Assembly: GCF_900141815.1 (NCBI RefSeq)
Contig: NZ_FQYR01000003.1
Span: 124,001-188,000 of the forward strand
Length of the DNA: 64,000 nucleotides
Direction of reading: 5' to 3'
Origin: Rubritalea squalenifaciens DSM 18772
Lineage (GTDB): Bacteria > Verrucomicrobiota > Verrucomicrobiia > Verrucomicrobiales > Akkermansiaceae
The position numbers and the translations under genes were made by a program. Position 1 is the first letter of the stretch, and each line of letters begins with the position of its first letter. The notes beneath the pieces were generated by a model that saw nothing but the letters and a program-made list of their open reading frames with translations, had not been told where the DNA came from and did no database searches. Shown here one piece after another: positions 53,001 through 59,571 of the stretch.

Positions 53001-54057
53001 TGTAGCTATTGGCTCCGGTGAACGTGAGTGAGCCGGAACCCGTTTTCACGACCTTGCCCGTGCCGCTGATCACGCCGGCAAATGATTTATTTTGATTGCC
53101 GGCTGCTATGGTGAGCGTTGCTGAGCCGAGGCCGAGGCCGCCACTACCGGAGATGCTGGTCAGGTTGGTATTGAAGTTATTGAGGTCGAGTGTGCCTGCC
53201 GAGCCGATCGAGACATCTGCATTTTGCAGAGCCGACGCATGAGCCAGCCGGAGCGTTCCCGCATTGACCGTGGTGTTGCCGCTGTAGGTGTTAGATCCAG
53301 CAAGGGTAAATACGCCGCTGCCGATTTTTGTGAGCTTGCCGCTGCCGCTGAGGGTCCCCGAGTAGGATGTGTTGGCGTTGTTGTTTCCTACGGTGAGTGT
53401 GGAGGAACCTAAGCTGAGGTTGCCATTGCCGCTGAGGCCGCCGAGTGTTGCGCTGAGGTTATTGAGGTTGAGTCCATTGTGGGTATTGATAGCGACCGTG
53501 GAATTCTGCAGAGCCATGGTGTGGTATAGTCGCAGGTTGCCAGAATTAATGATCGTCGCTCCCGTGTAGGTGTGCGCTCCGCCAAGGTTAAGGGTGCCGC
53601 TGCCGTCCTGGGTGAGTGAGCCTGTGCCCGAGATGAGGTTTCCTACGGTAATCGTGTTCGACCGATCAAAGATAAGGCTGCCGTTATTATTGACATTGCC
53701 ACTGCCGAGGCTGCCGCTGGTCGAGTTATTACCAATCCTCAAACTCCCCAGAGAGATGCTCGTGGCTCCTTGGTAGGTGTTGTTCGCGGTGAGAATCAAC
53801 TCGCCGGCCCCAGCTTTGGTAATCGAACCACCTCCATAAATGATACCGCTTTGAGTCGCGATGCCAGATGGTAGGTTTAAGAGAGCGTTATTGCTGGTTG
53901 AGACCGGTGCCTGGCGGTTCTCGCCGTCCCTGTAGCTGATGATCTGCCCCCAGCCGGATGTGGTAAGTAAGCCAGTGATTAATAAGGCTGCGGGCGAGAG
54001 ACGTAGATGCCGAGAGGCAATCCATGAGAATTTGAGATTTGAGCTGTTTAACTCCAT
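47047..54057 (-). CDS. Giant (2336-residue) repeat adhesin-like protein with shared C-terminal domain
   Basis: After a long signal peptide (HLRLSPAALLITGLLTTSGWG) come autotransporter-associated repeats of the PATR type (GSGTLTLTGxNTYSGxTxIxxG), several in the first ~350 residues. Six long modules of ~268 residues follow, each containing TALxNSAVTVASGATLxFDD, LTLTGSGHxVxxLxIxxGSL and GTIAISDPxxGTALTIG. The end has NTSGTFSPGNSPAHTTISGD and then the same ~130-residue C-terminal domain as the 1174- and 1691-residue proteins (DDFLDWSNNGTKNILYHAFG). No beta-barrel is seen. PATR repeats are associated with secreted adhesins; adhesion or matrix function is inference. The frame is uninterrupted over 7 kb. 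Confidence 0.9.
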   Translation of the reverse strand: MELNSSNLKFSWIASRHLRLSPAALLITGLLTTSGWGQIISYRDGENRQAPVSTSNNALLNLPSGIATQSGIIYGGGSITKAGAGELILTANNTYQGATSISLGSLRIGNNSTSGSLGSGNVNNNGSLIFDRSNTITVGNLISGTGSLTQDGSGTLNLGGAHTYTGATIINSGNLRLYHTMALQNSTVAINTHNGLNLNNLSATLGGLSGNGNLSLGSSTLTVGNNNANTSYSGTLSGSGKLTKIGSGVFTLAGSNTYSGNTTVNAGTLRLAHASALQNADVSIGSAGTLDLNNFNTNLTSISGSGGLGLGSATLTIAAGNQNKSFAGVISGTGKVVKTGSGSLTFTGANSYTGSTSVQAGSLVIGQGNTNALQNSAVTMAAGATLRFDDNGDGSEYRLASLAGGGTVDIEGSRLELGFDNSSTTFAGAFIEDAAFSAGVIAKYGSGTFTLTGSGHSVDGLQLREGSLTLDGTAGDLGDIQNLAGNTQLTLRNVNALSAESLYNEGTLLVTGANMNLTTEGDFDNKNQFTLSNGALLTATGSFEQGASDSTTIDQASLTIARFGDAQGTIAISDPTGGTALSIGSSSGTSTFAGAIVDHTSSSGSVKKTGNSTVIFSGANTYSGATSIEAGSLTISQGNSNALLNSAVTVASGATLRFDDQGDGFVYSIGSLAGAGTVDINGGDLGIGWDNSSTTFAGALVDDPNFNGDGIKKFGSGTLTLTGSGHHVTVLQIRDGSLILDGAAGDFGEIQINSENHFTIQNGSTPSIASLYNVGTLLVTGSSTDFTIEGSLRNFNQFSMSNGASLTATDVFEQSDSDTTIIDQASLTLARFGNAQGTIAISDPAGGTALTIGTDSDTSTFAGTIVDHTSGSGSIIKTGNSTIILSAANTFSGTIRIEEGIVRLGHPLALQNAHVIVGANGILDINGFNPTFASLSGVGNLALGTSTLTLGNGDGDSTFAGIISGTGGLIKKGTGSLTLTGANTYSGPTKIEAGKIIISKGNTSALHHSAVTVAAGATLKFDDQGDGFDYNIGSLAGGGTVDFSGGELKLGFDNSSTTFAGALVDAPHLGGGVVKKFGSGTLTLTGSGHSISELQIKDGSLIIDGAAGYLGDIQNHPESSQLTLQNVSTLSIDSIYNASSLLVTGAGTDLTVQGNLRNFNQFTLSNGARLTATGVFEQNASDTTTIDRASLTLARYGNALGTIAISDPADGTALTIGTNSGTSTFSGVIVDHTSGPGSITKAGDSTVIFSGANTYSGTTTVSDGTLIISEGNTTALRNSAVTVASGATLLFDDDGVGSSYQIGSLAGGGTVDFRLGELDVGLNNTSTTFSGAFTYDTLNSPGEIEKRGGGTLTLNGSNHSIGELEVFEGGILIDGASGNFGALKIQSSNSTMTIQDVDETFQVNSLLNFGTLNIIGGGTEVISTGDFTNENQLTISSGSRVVTSGDFFQSTGDTLTVDRASFTFAKFDNTAGTIAISDPDPNAGSALTVGSSNGTSTFSGIIKDHTNGPGSVTKTGNSTVIFSGANTYSGATMISEGTLAISNGNVTTLANSAVTVASGAQLTFDDVDQWEYRIGSVAGAGVIDVGTGTLDIGRDNASTTFSGAFRLTETTTSGQVEKNGSGMLTLTGSGHDVGLLEVQSGSVTLDGAVGSFDRVDALASTTIRNTDNAFVVGQLRSFNTLTITGAGTLVETTGNVENFNTLLVEDGATVRPLNEFIHDSGATTTVDRASLVVPKFGFTNKGTIAISDPTNGTALTIGSNSGNSTFAGTIVDHTSGPGSVTKTGSNSITLSGANTYSGATTIEAGNLIISEGNTTALSKSSVIVASGATLTFDDDDFGAQYQMGSIAGGGTVNYRVGELQVGSDNSSTLFDGSFTHETLNGSGRMEKRGSGALTLTGSGHLVGGLESFGGEVIFDGTSGEFGSIRSVKGSITFRNVDSNLGISDISNFKTLTVTGSNTGLTIQGDLYNEDQVRISSGASITVTGGLFQRSGAAIIVDEASFTFANFSNGEGTIAITDPTDGTALTIGKNSGLSTFAGTIVDHTSGPGSVTKTGNSTVILAGNNSYTGTTIIEAGTLKTDNLSGSLTNTSGTFSPGNSPAHTTISGDYTQQAAGTLEIELAGPTQGSEYDFLDISGTANLAGNINVTFLGDYSPSGGESFTILSAGTLTNNGYTLNLPDLANSGLEWKVGTTATSLTLSVEFTDNIEGFRAQYGLNPDGSDDFLDWSNNGTKNILYHAFGLGDPNNASINRSRLPSGEQDGDSFAFTYLEPIATTTGISITPVISTNLTAWQTPPALGELPTSTITEDLGDGYQRHTLTFPIKTSPRFFTVEVTVGD
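47940..52330. repeat. Six long tandem repeats of ~805 bp inside the adhesin gene
   Basis: An easily recognised segment (ATGGTTCCGGCAAAGGTGCT and variants) recurs near 47945, 48750, 49557, 50370, 51465 and 52268. The intervals are about 805, 807, 813, 1095 and 803 bp. The one long interval contains an extra short PATR unit of ~290 bp (around 51060-51350). Confidence 0.8.
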
Positions 54058-54102
54058 AGCATCTTCGGTTGTCGTTGAATGATTCGAGAGACGAGCGAAG
54101 CT

Positions 54103-54204
54103 TTATTCCGCGATTGGAGTCGTGGCGGTCACACTGGCAGTATAGAAGCCAGGGATGCCGGAGATGGCAGCTAAAGTGCTGGTCGCGGTGAATGAGGATT
54201 GCAT
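54103..54204 (-). pseudogene. Short remnant resembling a surface-protein C-terminus
   Basis: A 33-residue frame contains TLAAISGIPGFYTASVTATT and ends PIAE. The GFYxxxVTA-like strand and the terminal AE resemble the last strand of the large surface proteins (RFFSVEASVDYAE). It is probably the leftover 3' end of another copy, or a very small chance frame. Confidence 0.25.
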
Positions 54205-54300
54205 CGTTTCTCGGGAATGGGTAGGTCGAGAAACGGGCAGGGGTTTTGATGATCGGAGCTGTCCTGACGTTATTCGACAGCGCGATTGGAGTAAAAGAGT

Positions 54301-54317
54301 TTGAACCTAAGTTGAAC
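54301..54317. promoter_or_regulatory. Direct repeat, possible OmpR-type regulator site near the second two-component system
   Basis: TTGAAC at 54301-54306 and 54312-54317, 11 bp apart, in the 283-bp gap between the adhesin start and the 3' end of the kinase gene. Confidence 0.35.
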
Positions 54318-54340
54318 GGCGGGATTATTTCTGAATAAAA

Positions 54341-55759
54341 TCAGTTTTGGTCCGTTGGAGGAAGGGGCAGCAGCACTGTGACGGTGGTGACTTCATTCGC
54401 GCTTTCAGCGGAAATGCGGCCGCCGTGGGCTTCGACGATGGACTTGGTGATGGCGAGGCCAAGACCAGCGCTGCCTTCGCGAGACTTGGTGCGGGATTTG
54501 TCAACCCGGTAGAAGCGGTCGAAGAGATGGGGCAGGTCGATAGCCGGAATGGTTTTGCCAGAGTTCGTGCAGGAGAAGTGGTAGTGATTCGCTTCAACTC
54601 TTCCTGTCACTTCTATCCAGCCATTGGTTGGCTGGTTATATTTGATGGCGTTGCTGAGGATATTAATAAAGACTTGGCGGATGCGCTGCTGGTCGAAGTC
54701 ACTTGGAGCGCTCGTCAATTTCGCCCGCACTTTTATATTTTTTTCTTCAGCAAGGGGATGAATAAAATCGATGGCAGCCTGTGCCATTTCCGCGAGGTCT
54801 CCGGGGGTGGTGAGCAGTTCGAATACCCCGGAGTCCAGGCGTGATAGATCGAGCAGGGATTCAATCAGGTCTCGCATGTGTTTAGCTGCGGTTTCACAAG
54901 TGGCTAGCGCTTCGGTCCGGCTTTGCGGATCGGTGTAATGCTGGCCGAGGTGTGCTTTGGCGAGAATGATCGCAAGGGGAGTCCTAAGTTCGTGTGAGGC
55001 GTCTGCTAAGAACTGCACTTGTTGGTCGAAGGCGGCGTCCTGGCGTTCGAAGCTCTCGTTGAGCACTATGGCCAGGGAGCCGAGTTCGTTTTTCGTTTCG
55101 TCGACGTTGATGCGCTGGCCGCGCTTGCCTGAGGAAATCGAGCGGGCAGTTTGTGAAATAGTTTTGAGAGGGCGAAGGGCTCGGAGTGTGATGATGTATC
55201 CCACAGTCCAGCCCATGAAGATGAGACCTGCACCTAGGCCAAAGAGCTGCCATCGCAATGTGTTGAGCTGATGTGACAATGCTTCACAACTACTGCCGAG
55301 AGCGACAACATAGGATTGCGGCGTATGTTGGATGGCCTCGCGGTATTCTCCCGTGGTGTAAATGTTAGTTCCCTTGTGTGGGGACTGGACGTCTGGATTC
55401 GGTAAATCAGGCGCTCCGTCCGATTTCCATAGCAGTCTGTTATCGCTGGAAAAGATACGGACGTATAGGCCAGCGTCCAAGGCCTCGGCAACAGGGGCAT
55501 CCGGGGTGACCGTGAGTTGTGTTTGGGGCGAGGTGGGGCTTTCTCCGGCCTCAGCTGAGTTTTCGTGATCCAAAGAAGCAACCACTTGATGCGCGAATGG
55601 CAAGATGCCTGAAATGCGAGACTTGAGCTCAATATCAATATTTTCTGTGAGAGCTTTCTCCTGATTTTGATAAAAAAGAATGAGTAAGAGATTCAGGAGC
55701 AGCGAAGGCACTGCACAGTGCCAGAGCTGTAGTTGGGTTGCTATTGAGCGAAAAATCAT
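54341..55759 (-). CDS. Membrane sensor histidine kinase
   Basis: The 472-residue product has a first helix (CAVPSLLLNLLLILFYQ), a ~130-residue extracytoplasmic region, a second helix (LFGLGAGLIFMGWTVGYIIT), HAMP, DHp with H256 in ADASHELRTPLAIIL, and an ATPase domain with ILSNAIKYN, a SCTNSGKTIP segment in place of the usual DNGxGI, and GLGLAITKSIVEAHGG. The replaced G1 box aspartate (TNSGK) is common in some EnvZ/CusS-like kinases, but activity should not be assumed equal. It follows the response-regulator gene after 132 bp on the same strand and lies upstream of the giant adhesin gene. Confidence 0.93.
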   Translation of the reverse strand: MIFRSIATQLQLWHCAVPSLLLNLLLILFYQNQEKALTENIDIELKSRISGILPFAHQVVASLDHENSAEAGESPTSPQTQLTVTPDAPVAEALDAGLYVRIFSSDNRLLWKSDGAPDLPNPDVQSPHKGTNIYTTGEYREAIQHTPQSYVVALGSSCEALSHQLNTLRWQLFGLGAGLIFMGWTVGYIITLRALRPLKTISQTARSISSGKRGQRINVDETKNELGSLAIVLNESFERQDAAFDQQVQFLADASHELRTPLAIILAKAHLGQHYTDPQSRTEALATCETAAKHMRDLIESLLDLSRLDSGVFELLTTPGDLAEMAQAAIDFIHPLAEEKNIKVRAKLTSAPSDFDQQRIRQVFINILSNAIKYNQPTNGWIEVTGRVEANHYHFSCTNSGKTIPAIDLPHLFDRFYRVDKSRTKSREGSAGLGLAITKSIVEAHGGRISAESANEVTTVTVLLPLPPTDQN

Positions 55760-55891
55760 AAGATCCTACTGTTTTGATTCCAACTTACCTCAATGGTTCA
55801 GGCCAGCCATTGCGTTTTGAGATATTAAAACCAGAGTCATACTTGCGATTGTTTCAGATCAAGAGCTGGGTTGTGAATACTGGTCAACTTG

Positions 55892-56557
55892 CTACTGGTG
55901 AGAAAATTTAGGGAGTTCGAAACCAAGTCCACGCCTTGTTTTAATGGTGTTTGAACCGAGTTTTTTCCTCAGACGGTAGATGAGTACACTGAGCACGTCA
56001 CTTTCGGCATCAGAATAGTCGATAAATCTCTCGTCTATCATGGTTCTAGTAAGTGTTCTTCCTTGATTTTGAATGAAATACTCTAATAGCGCGAGTTCCC
56101 TGCTAGTAAGGCTGACCTCCTCTCCATCTTTGGTTACTTTACGTTCTTTTTGGCAGAAGGTTAGTCTTGGTGCGAACTCGATCTTGGTTGTCGATGAACC
56201 AGTCTTTCGCCGGAGAAGCGCTCTGACACGTGCCTGGAGTTCCTCGACTTCAAATGGTTTTGTTTGGTAGTCATCAGCACCAAGGTCCAGCCCGCGTACG
56301 CGATCTTGTGTGGCGTCCATTGCTGTTAGCATGAGTACGGGGACATCGCTTTTGCGGCGCAGGGCCTTTAGAACCTCCCAACCGTTCAACTCAGGAAGCA
56401 TGACGTCAATGAGGACAAGGTCCGGCTGGGCGTGAAGTGCCAGATTAAGGCCGTCACGTCCATTGGTCATCAGTTCTACGTGATGGCCCTCCATTTCGAG
56501 GATCTCCTTTAAAATGGATCCTAGATCTGGTTCGTCTTCGATGACTACGATGTGCAT
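55892..56557 (-). CDS. OmpR-family response regulator
   Basis: The 221-residue product has a receiver domain (start MHIVVIEDEPDLGSILKEIL, D51 in LVLIDVMLPELNGW, lysine in YQTKPFEVEELQAR) and a winged-helix output domain (VTKDGEEVSLTSRELALLEY, VLIYRLRKKLGSNTIKTRRG). It pairs with the kinase downstream. Similarity to the regulator at 39 kb (same MLPEL box and length) suggests the two systems are related paralogues. Confidence 0.95.
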   Translation of the reverse strand: MHIVVIEDEPDLGSILKEILEMEGHHVELMTNGRDGLNLALHAQPDLVLIDVMLPELNGWEVLKALRRKSDVPVLMLTAMDATQDRVRGLDLGADDYQTKPFEVEELQARVRALLRRKTGSSTTKIEFAPRLTFCQKERKVTKDGEEVSLTSRELALLEYFIQNQGRTLTRTMIDERFIDYSDAESDVLSVLIYRLRKKLGSNTIKTRRGLGFELPKFSHQ

Positions 56558-56616
56558 GAAATACAGATATCAGATAACCTTGAAAGTGCCTATCACATCT
56601 CACTTTGGTGTAGACC

Positions 56617-56654
56617 AAAAAAAGGCCTGAGTTCTAGTTGAGAAACTCAGGCCG
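56617..56654 (-). terminator. Intrinsic terminator of the tRNA-Ser gene
   Basis: GGCCTGAGTT (56624-56633) and AACTCAGGCC (56645-56654) form a perfect 10-bp stem. On the minus strand a run of seven Ts follows it. Confidence 0.85.
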
Positions 56655-56668
56655 TATTGGACCAAAAT

Positions 56669-56755
56669 GGCAGAGGGGGTGGGATTCGAACCCACGAAGC
56701 CTTTCGGCTTGCCGGTTTTCAAGACCGGTGCATTCAACCGCTCTGCCACCCCTCC
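56669..56755 (-). tRNA. tRNA-Ser (anticodon UGA)
   Basis: The minus strand folds as a serine tRNA: acceptor GGAGGGG, D-arm with GCAGAGCGGTTGAATGC, anticodon loop CTTGAAA with anticodon TGA (56719-56721), a long variable arm (CAAGCCGAAAGGCTTCG), T-arm GTGGGTTCGAATCCCAC and an encoded CCA end at 56669-56671. The long variable arm and length of 87 bases are typical of tRNA-Ser. A terminator follows after 14 bases. Confidence 0.97.
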
Positions 56756-56852
56756 GTGTTGCAATTTGGTTGCTGGGAGGGAAGAAAGCGTGGTGACGAG
56801 ATATTTGCAAGAAAACAGTGGAGTTTTTTTCGGATTTTTTCAGATTGGTACC

Positions 56853-57938
56853 ATGAGAATTCTAGTTGCGTGTGATAAGTTTAAAGGCTCGCTGACTGCG
56901 ACGGAGGTTTGTGAGGCGATTGCTCAGGGGCTATGGGAGGCCAATCCGGGGATGGTGGTGGATCGAGTGCCCATAGCGGATGGAGGTGAAGGGTTTTCTG
57001 AGACAATGATGCAGGCCCTTGGCGGTGAGTGGGTAGAGTGTGTGGCGAGTGATGCACTGGGGAAGATCAGAGAAGTAAAGTATGCTCTGTGTGGTCATGT
57101 GGCGGTGATTGAGATAGCGGCGGCTGCCGGGCTGGCGATGCTGGAGGAAGGGGATCGGGATATCTGGGCAGCGTCCACCTTCGGTGTGGGGATGATGATG
57201 CGGCATGCCGTGCGTGAAATGGGCGCTACGAAACTCGTGATTGGCCTCGGAGGTAGTGCCACCAATGATGGTGGAGTGGGGATGGCGGCGGCGCTCGGGA
57301 TCAAATTTTTAGATTCAGATGGTAATGAGCTTGAGCCGAATCCGCGTGAGCTTTTGAGGTTGGATCGTATCGATGAGAGTGGAGTGATCGATCTACCTGA
57401 AGTGTTGGTAGCTTGTGATGTGGAGAATCCTCTTCTCGGGGCCCGCGGGGCCAGTGCCGTCTACGGGCCTCAGAAAGGAGCCAGTCCGGAGGATGTGGTG
57501 CAGCTGGATGAAGCGCTGGCCCAGTTGGTCTATGCCGCGGATGCTGGCAAATTGAGTACAATTCCGGGAGTGGGAGCGGCAGGAGGCATGGGCTTTGGGC
57601 TGATGCGCTTTGCTGGCGGCAAGCTGGTGAAGGGATTTGAGTTGGTAGCCAAGGAACTTAGGCTGGAGGAAAGAATAAAGGAAGCTGATCTGGTGATCAC
57701 TGGAGAAGGTAGCCTAGATGCCCAGACTGAGGAAGGAAAGGGGCCGGCTGGTATTGCCAAGTTAGCCAAAGAGGCTGGCAAGCCAGTGATTGCGATTGCT
57801 GGTAGGGTGGAAGACGGGGCTGAAAAGATGTTCGATCAGTGTCTCAGCCTATGCAGTCTGGGGCTTGGTCCTTCCGAGTGCATGGCGCGTGCCGCAGAAT
57901 TGGTCCGCGGCAGGGCCAGGGAATTGGCTGGCATGTAG
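56853..57938 (+). CDS. Glycerate kinase
   Basis: The 361-residue product starts MRILVACDKFKGSLTATEVC, the hallmark of the GarK/GlxK glycerate kinase family, and continues with PIADGGEGFSETM, IGLGGSATNDGGVGMAAALG and VITGEGSLDAQTEEGKGPAG. The family phosphorylates D-glycerate to 2- or 3-phosphoglycerate with ATP. The start is the ATG at 56853; the frame is open further upstream but there it runs through the tRNA-Ser gene on the other strand. fabD follows after 48 bp. Confidence 0.95.
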   Translation: MRILVACDKFKGSLTATEVCEAIAQGLWEANPGMVVDRVPIADGGEGFSETMMQALGGEWVECVASDALGKIREVKYALCGHVAVIEIAAAAGLAMLEEGDRDIWAASTFGVGMMMRHAVREMGATKLVIGLGGSATNDGGVGMAAALGIKFLDSDGNELEPNPRELLRLDRIDESGVIDLPEVLVACDVENPLLGARGASAVYGPQKGASPEDVVQLDEALAQLVYAADAGKLSTIPGVGAAGGMGFGLMRFAGGKLVKGFELVAKELRLEERIKEADLVITGEGSLDAQTEEGKGPAGIAKLAKEAGKPVIAIAGRVEDGAEKMFDQCLSLCSLGLGPSECMARAAELVRGRARELAGM

Positions 57939-57986
57939 TGGTGATGAGGGCTTGCCCTCAGGGGTACTTGAGGTTAGGAACGGCGC

Positions 57987-58916
57987 ATGAGTAAAAAAGT
58001 AGTCATTCTTTTCTCAGGACAAGGTGCCCAGAAAGTGGGCATGGGTAAGGATCTCGTGGAAGCGTATTCGGTAGCCAAGGAGTTGTTCAGCAAGGCTGAT
58101 GAAGCTCTCGGTTTTTCTCTTTCCGAGATCATGTTCGATGGTCCGGATGAGGAACTCACCAAGACATCCCGCTGCCAGCCTGCGCTGTATCTCCACGGTT
58201 TGGCTTGCTTGGCTGTTCTCAAGGAGAAAGTGGCAGACCTCAAGGTGACTGCAGCGGCTGGCCTTTCCCTTGGCGAGTTTACCGCCCATGCAGCAGCTGG
58301 GACTTTCAGTTTTGAAGACGGACTGAACGTAGTCGCCCAGCGCGGCCAGTTCATGGAAGAAGCTTGCGAAAGCACCGAAGGTAGCATGGCTGCCATGATC
58401 GGTGGTGATGAGGAAGCGGTGAAGCAATTGGCTGCCGATAGTGATGTGGATGTAGCCAATTTCAATGCGCCAGGTCAGATCGTACTTTCAGGTACTGTGG
58501 AAGGTATCGACAAGGCGGTTGCTGGTGCCAAGGAGCGCGGTATCCGCATGGCGAAGAAGCTTAATGTTGCTGGTGCCTACCACTCCCGCTTGATGCAGAG
58601 TGCTCAGGACAAGCTTTCTGCTGTTTTGGCCGATACTGAGATCGCTACTCCAAACGTGCCTGTGTACTGTAACTTCAAGGCAACTCAAGTGGCTGATGCC
58701 GCCGAGATCCGTGAGACTCTGGAGAAGCAGGTGACTGGTTCCGTACGCTGGACGGAGAGCATGCAGGCTCTGATCGCTGAGGGTAACACGACATTCGTGG
58801 AGCTTGGCCCAGGCAAGGTGCTTGCTGGTCTGATGGGACGTATCGACAAGAGTGTCGAGGTGATCTCAATCGAGGATGCCGCTTCACTTGAAGAGGCTAT
58901 CCAGAAGCTTGCATAA
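57987..58916 (+). CDS. fabD: Malonyl-CoA:ACP transacylase
   Basis: FabD loads malonyl groups onto acyl carrier protein for fatty-acid synthesis. The 309-residue protein has FSGQGAQKVGMGKDL at the start, the nucleophile S94 in AAGLSLGEFTAHAAAG (relatives have GHSLGE), and the catalytic histidine H199 in NVAGAYHSRLM. FVELGPGKVLAGLMGRI is near the end. The length is normal. It ends 25 bp before a terminator shared with the convergent gene. Confidence 0.95.
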   Translation: MSKKVVILFSGQGAQKVGMGKDLVEAYSVAKELFSKADEALGFSLSEIMFDGPDEELTKTSRCQPALYLHGLACLAVLKEKVADLKVTAAAGLSLGEFTAHAAAGTFSFEDGLNVVAQRGQFMEEACESTEGSMAAMIGGDEEAVKQLAADSDVDVANFNAPGQIVLSGTVEGIDKAVAGAKERGIRMAKKLNVAGAYHSRLMQSAQDKLSAVLADTEIATPNVPVYCNFKATQVADAAEIRETLEKQVTGSVRWTESMQALIAEGNTTFVELGPGKVLAGLMGRIDKSVEVISIEDAASLEEAIQKLA

Positions 58917-58940
58917 GCTCAGGGAATCCCCATTTTTTTG

Positions 58941-58977
58941 ATAACGGCACATCTTCGGAGGTGCCGTTATTTTTTTG
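58941..58977. terminator. Bidirectional terminator between convergent genes
   Basis: ATAACGGCAC (58941-58950) pairs with GTGCCGTTAT (58961-58970), with a T run on the plus-strand side (58970-58976) and another on the minus-strand side (A-complement at 58933-58939). The TAA stop of the leftward gene lies inside the right arm of the stem. Confidence 0.85.
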
Positions 58978-59473
58978 GAAGGTGAGGGGAGTGATTGAAG
59001 TTTTTCGAGGTGAATGCCAGAAAGACAAAGACCCAAAAACAGATGATACCGTAGCTCAGTCCGAGCACGACTCCCACATCAATGATACCTCTCCAGGGTT
59101 GTGGGCAGTAGTTGCGCATCAAGAAGATGACGCCGAGGATGAGCAGTGAAATCGAGATCGCGATGATCTTGGTTTTCTTGTCCGCGTGGAAATAGCCCAT
59201 GCAGAAAAAGGGAGCGAGAATGACGTGTAGCGGACGAGGGTTATCGTAGAGATACTTTACACGAGCTGCGGTACGCGGGCAGAATTTCTTCTGGAAGCCC
59301 CGGTAGCCCTCGCAAACGAGCATGAAAATGGAATAAAGGATCAAGAAAACCCACTGAAAGGTACTTAGTTCATAATCAAGAGCTTCTTTGGCATAGCCTG
59401 AGAGGGTGGTGATGGATTTACCGATAAGGTAAGTTACCCCAATTGTTCCCCAGATGGCGCCGATCAACTTCAT
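58967..59473 (-). CDS. Multi-pass membrane protein of unknown function
   Basis: The 168-residue product has about four to five membrane helices (LIGAIWGTIGVTYLIGKSIT, WVFLILYSIFMLVC, IIAISISLLILGVIFLM, IDVGVVLGLSYGIICFWVFV). A conserved-looking loop, EGYRGFQKKFCPRTAARVKY followed by LYDNPRPLHVILAPFFCMGY, sits between them. I do not recognise the family; the loop suggests a named but uncharacterised domain. It is convergent with fabD and divergent from the transglutaminase-domain gene. Confidence 0.75.
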   Translation of the reverse strand: MKLIGAIWGTIGVTYLIGKSITTLSGYAKEALDYELSTFQWVFLILYSIFMLVCEGYRGFQKKFCPRTAARVKYLYDNPRPLHVILAPFFCMGYFHADKKTKIIAISISLLILGVIFLMRNYCPQPWRGIIDVGVVLGLSYGIICFWVFVFLAFTSKNFNHSPHLPKK

Positions 59474-59571
59474 CGCGGAGACATTGTACGAATCTCGACA
59501 AATGTAAAGGGGGAGATCCGTATGTGACTTGGAAGTTGAATGCTGGAGGATTGGATGCCAGTTTGTCCGTA

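Noticed and set aside
56657-56852. Plus-strand frames reading through the tRNA region (GFEPTKPFGLPVFKTGAFNR type)
   Set aside because: This is a well-known artefact of translating the antisense of tRNA-Ser; the kinase starts at 56853.
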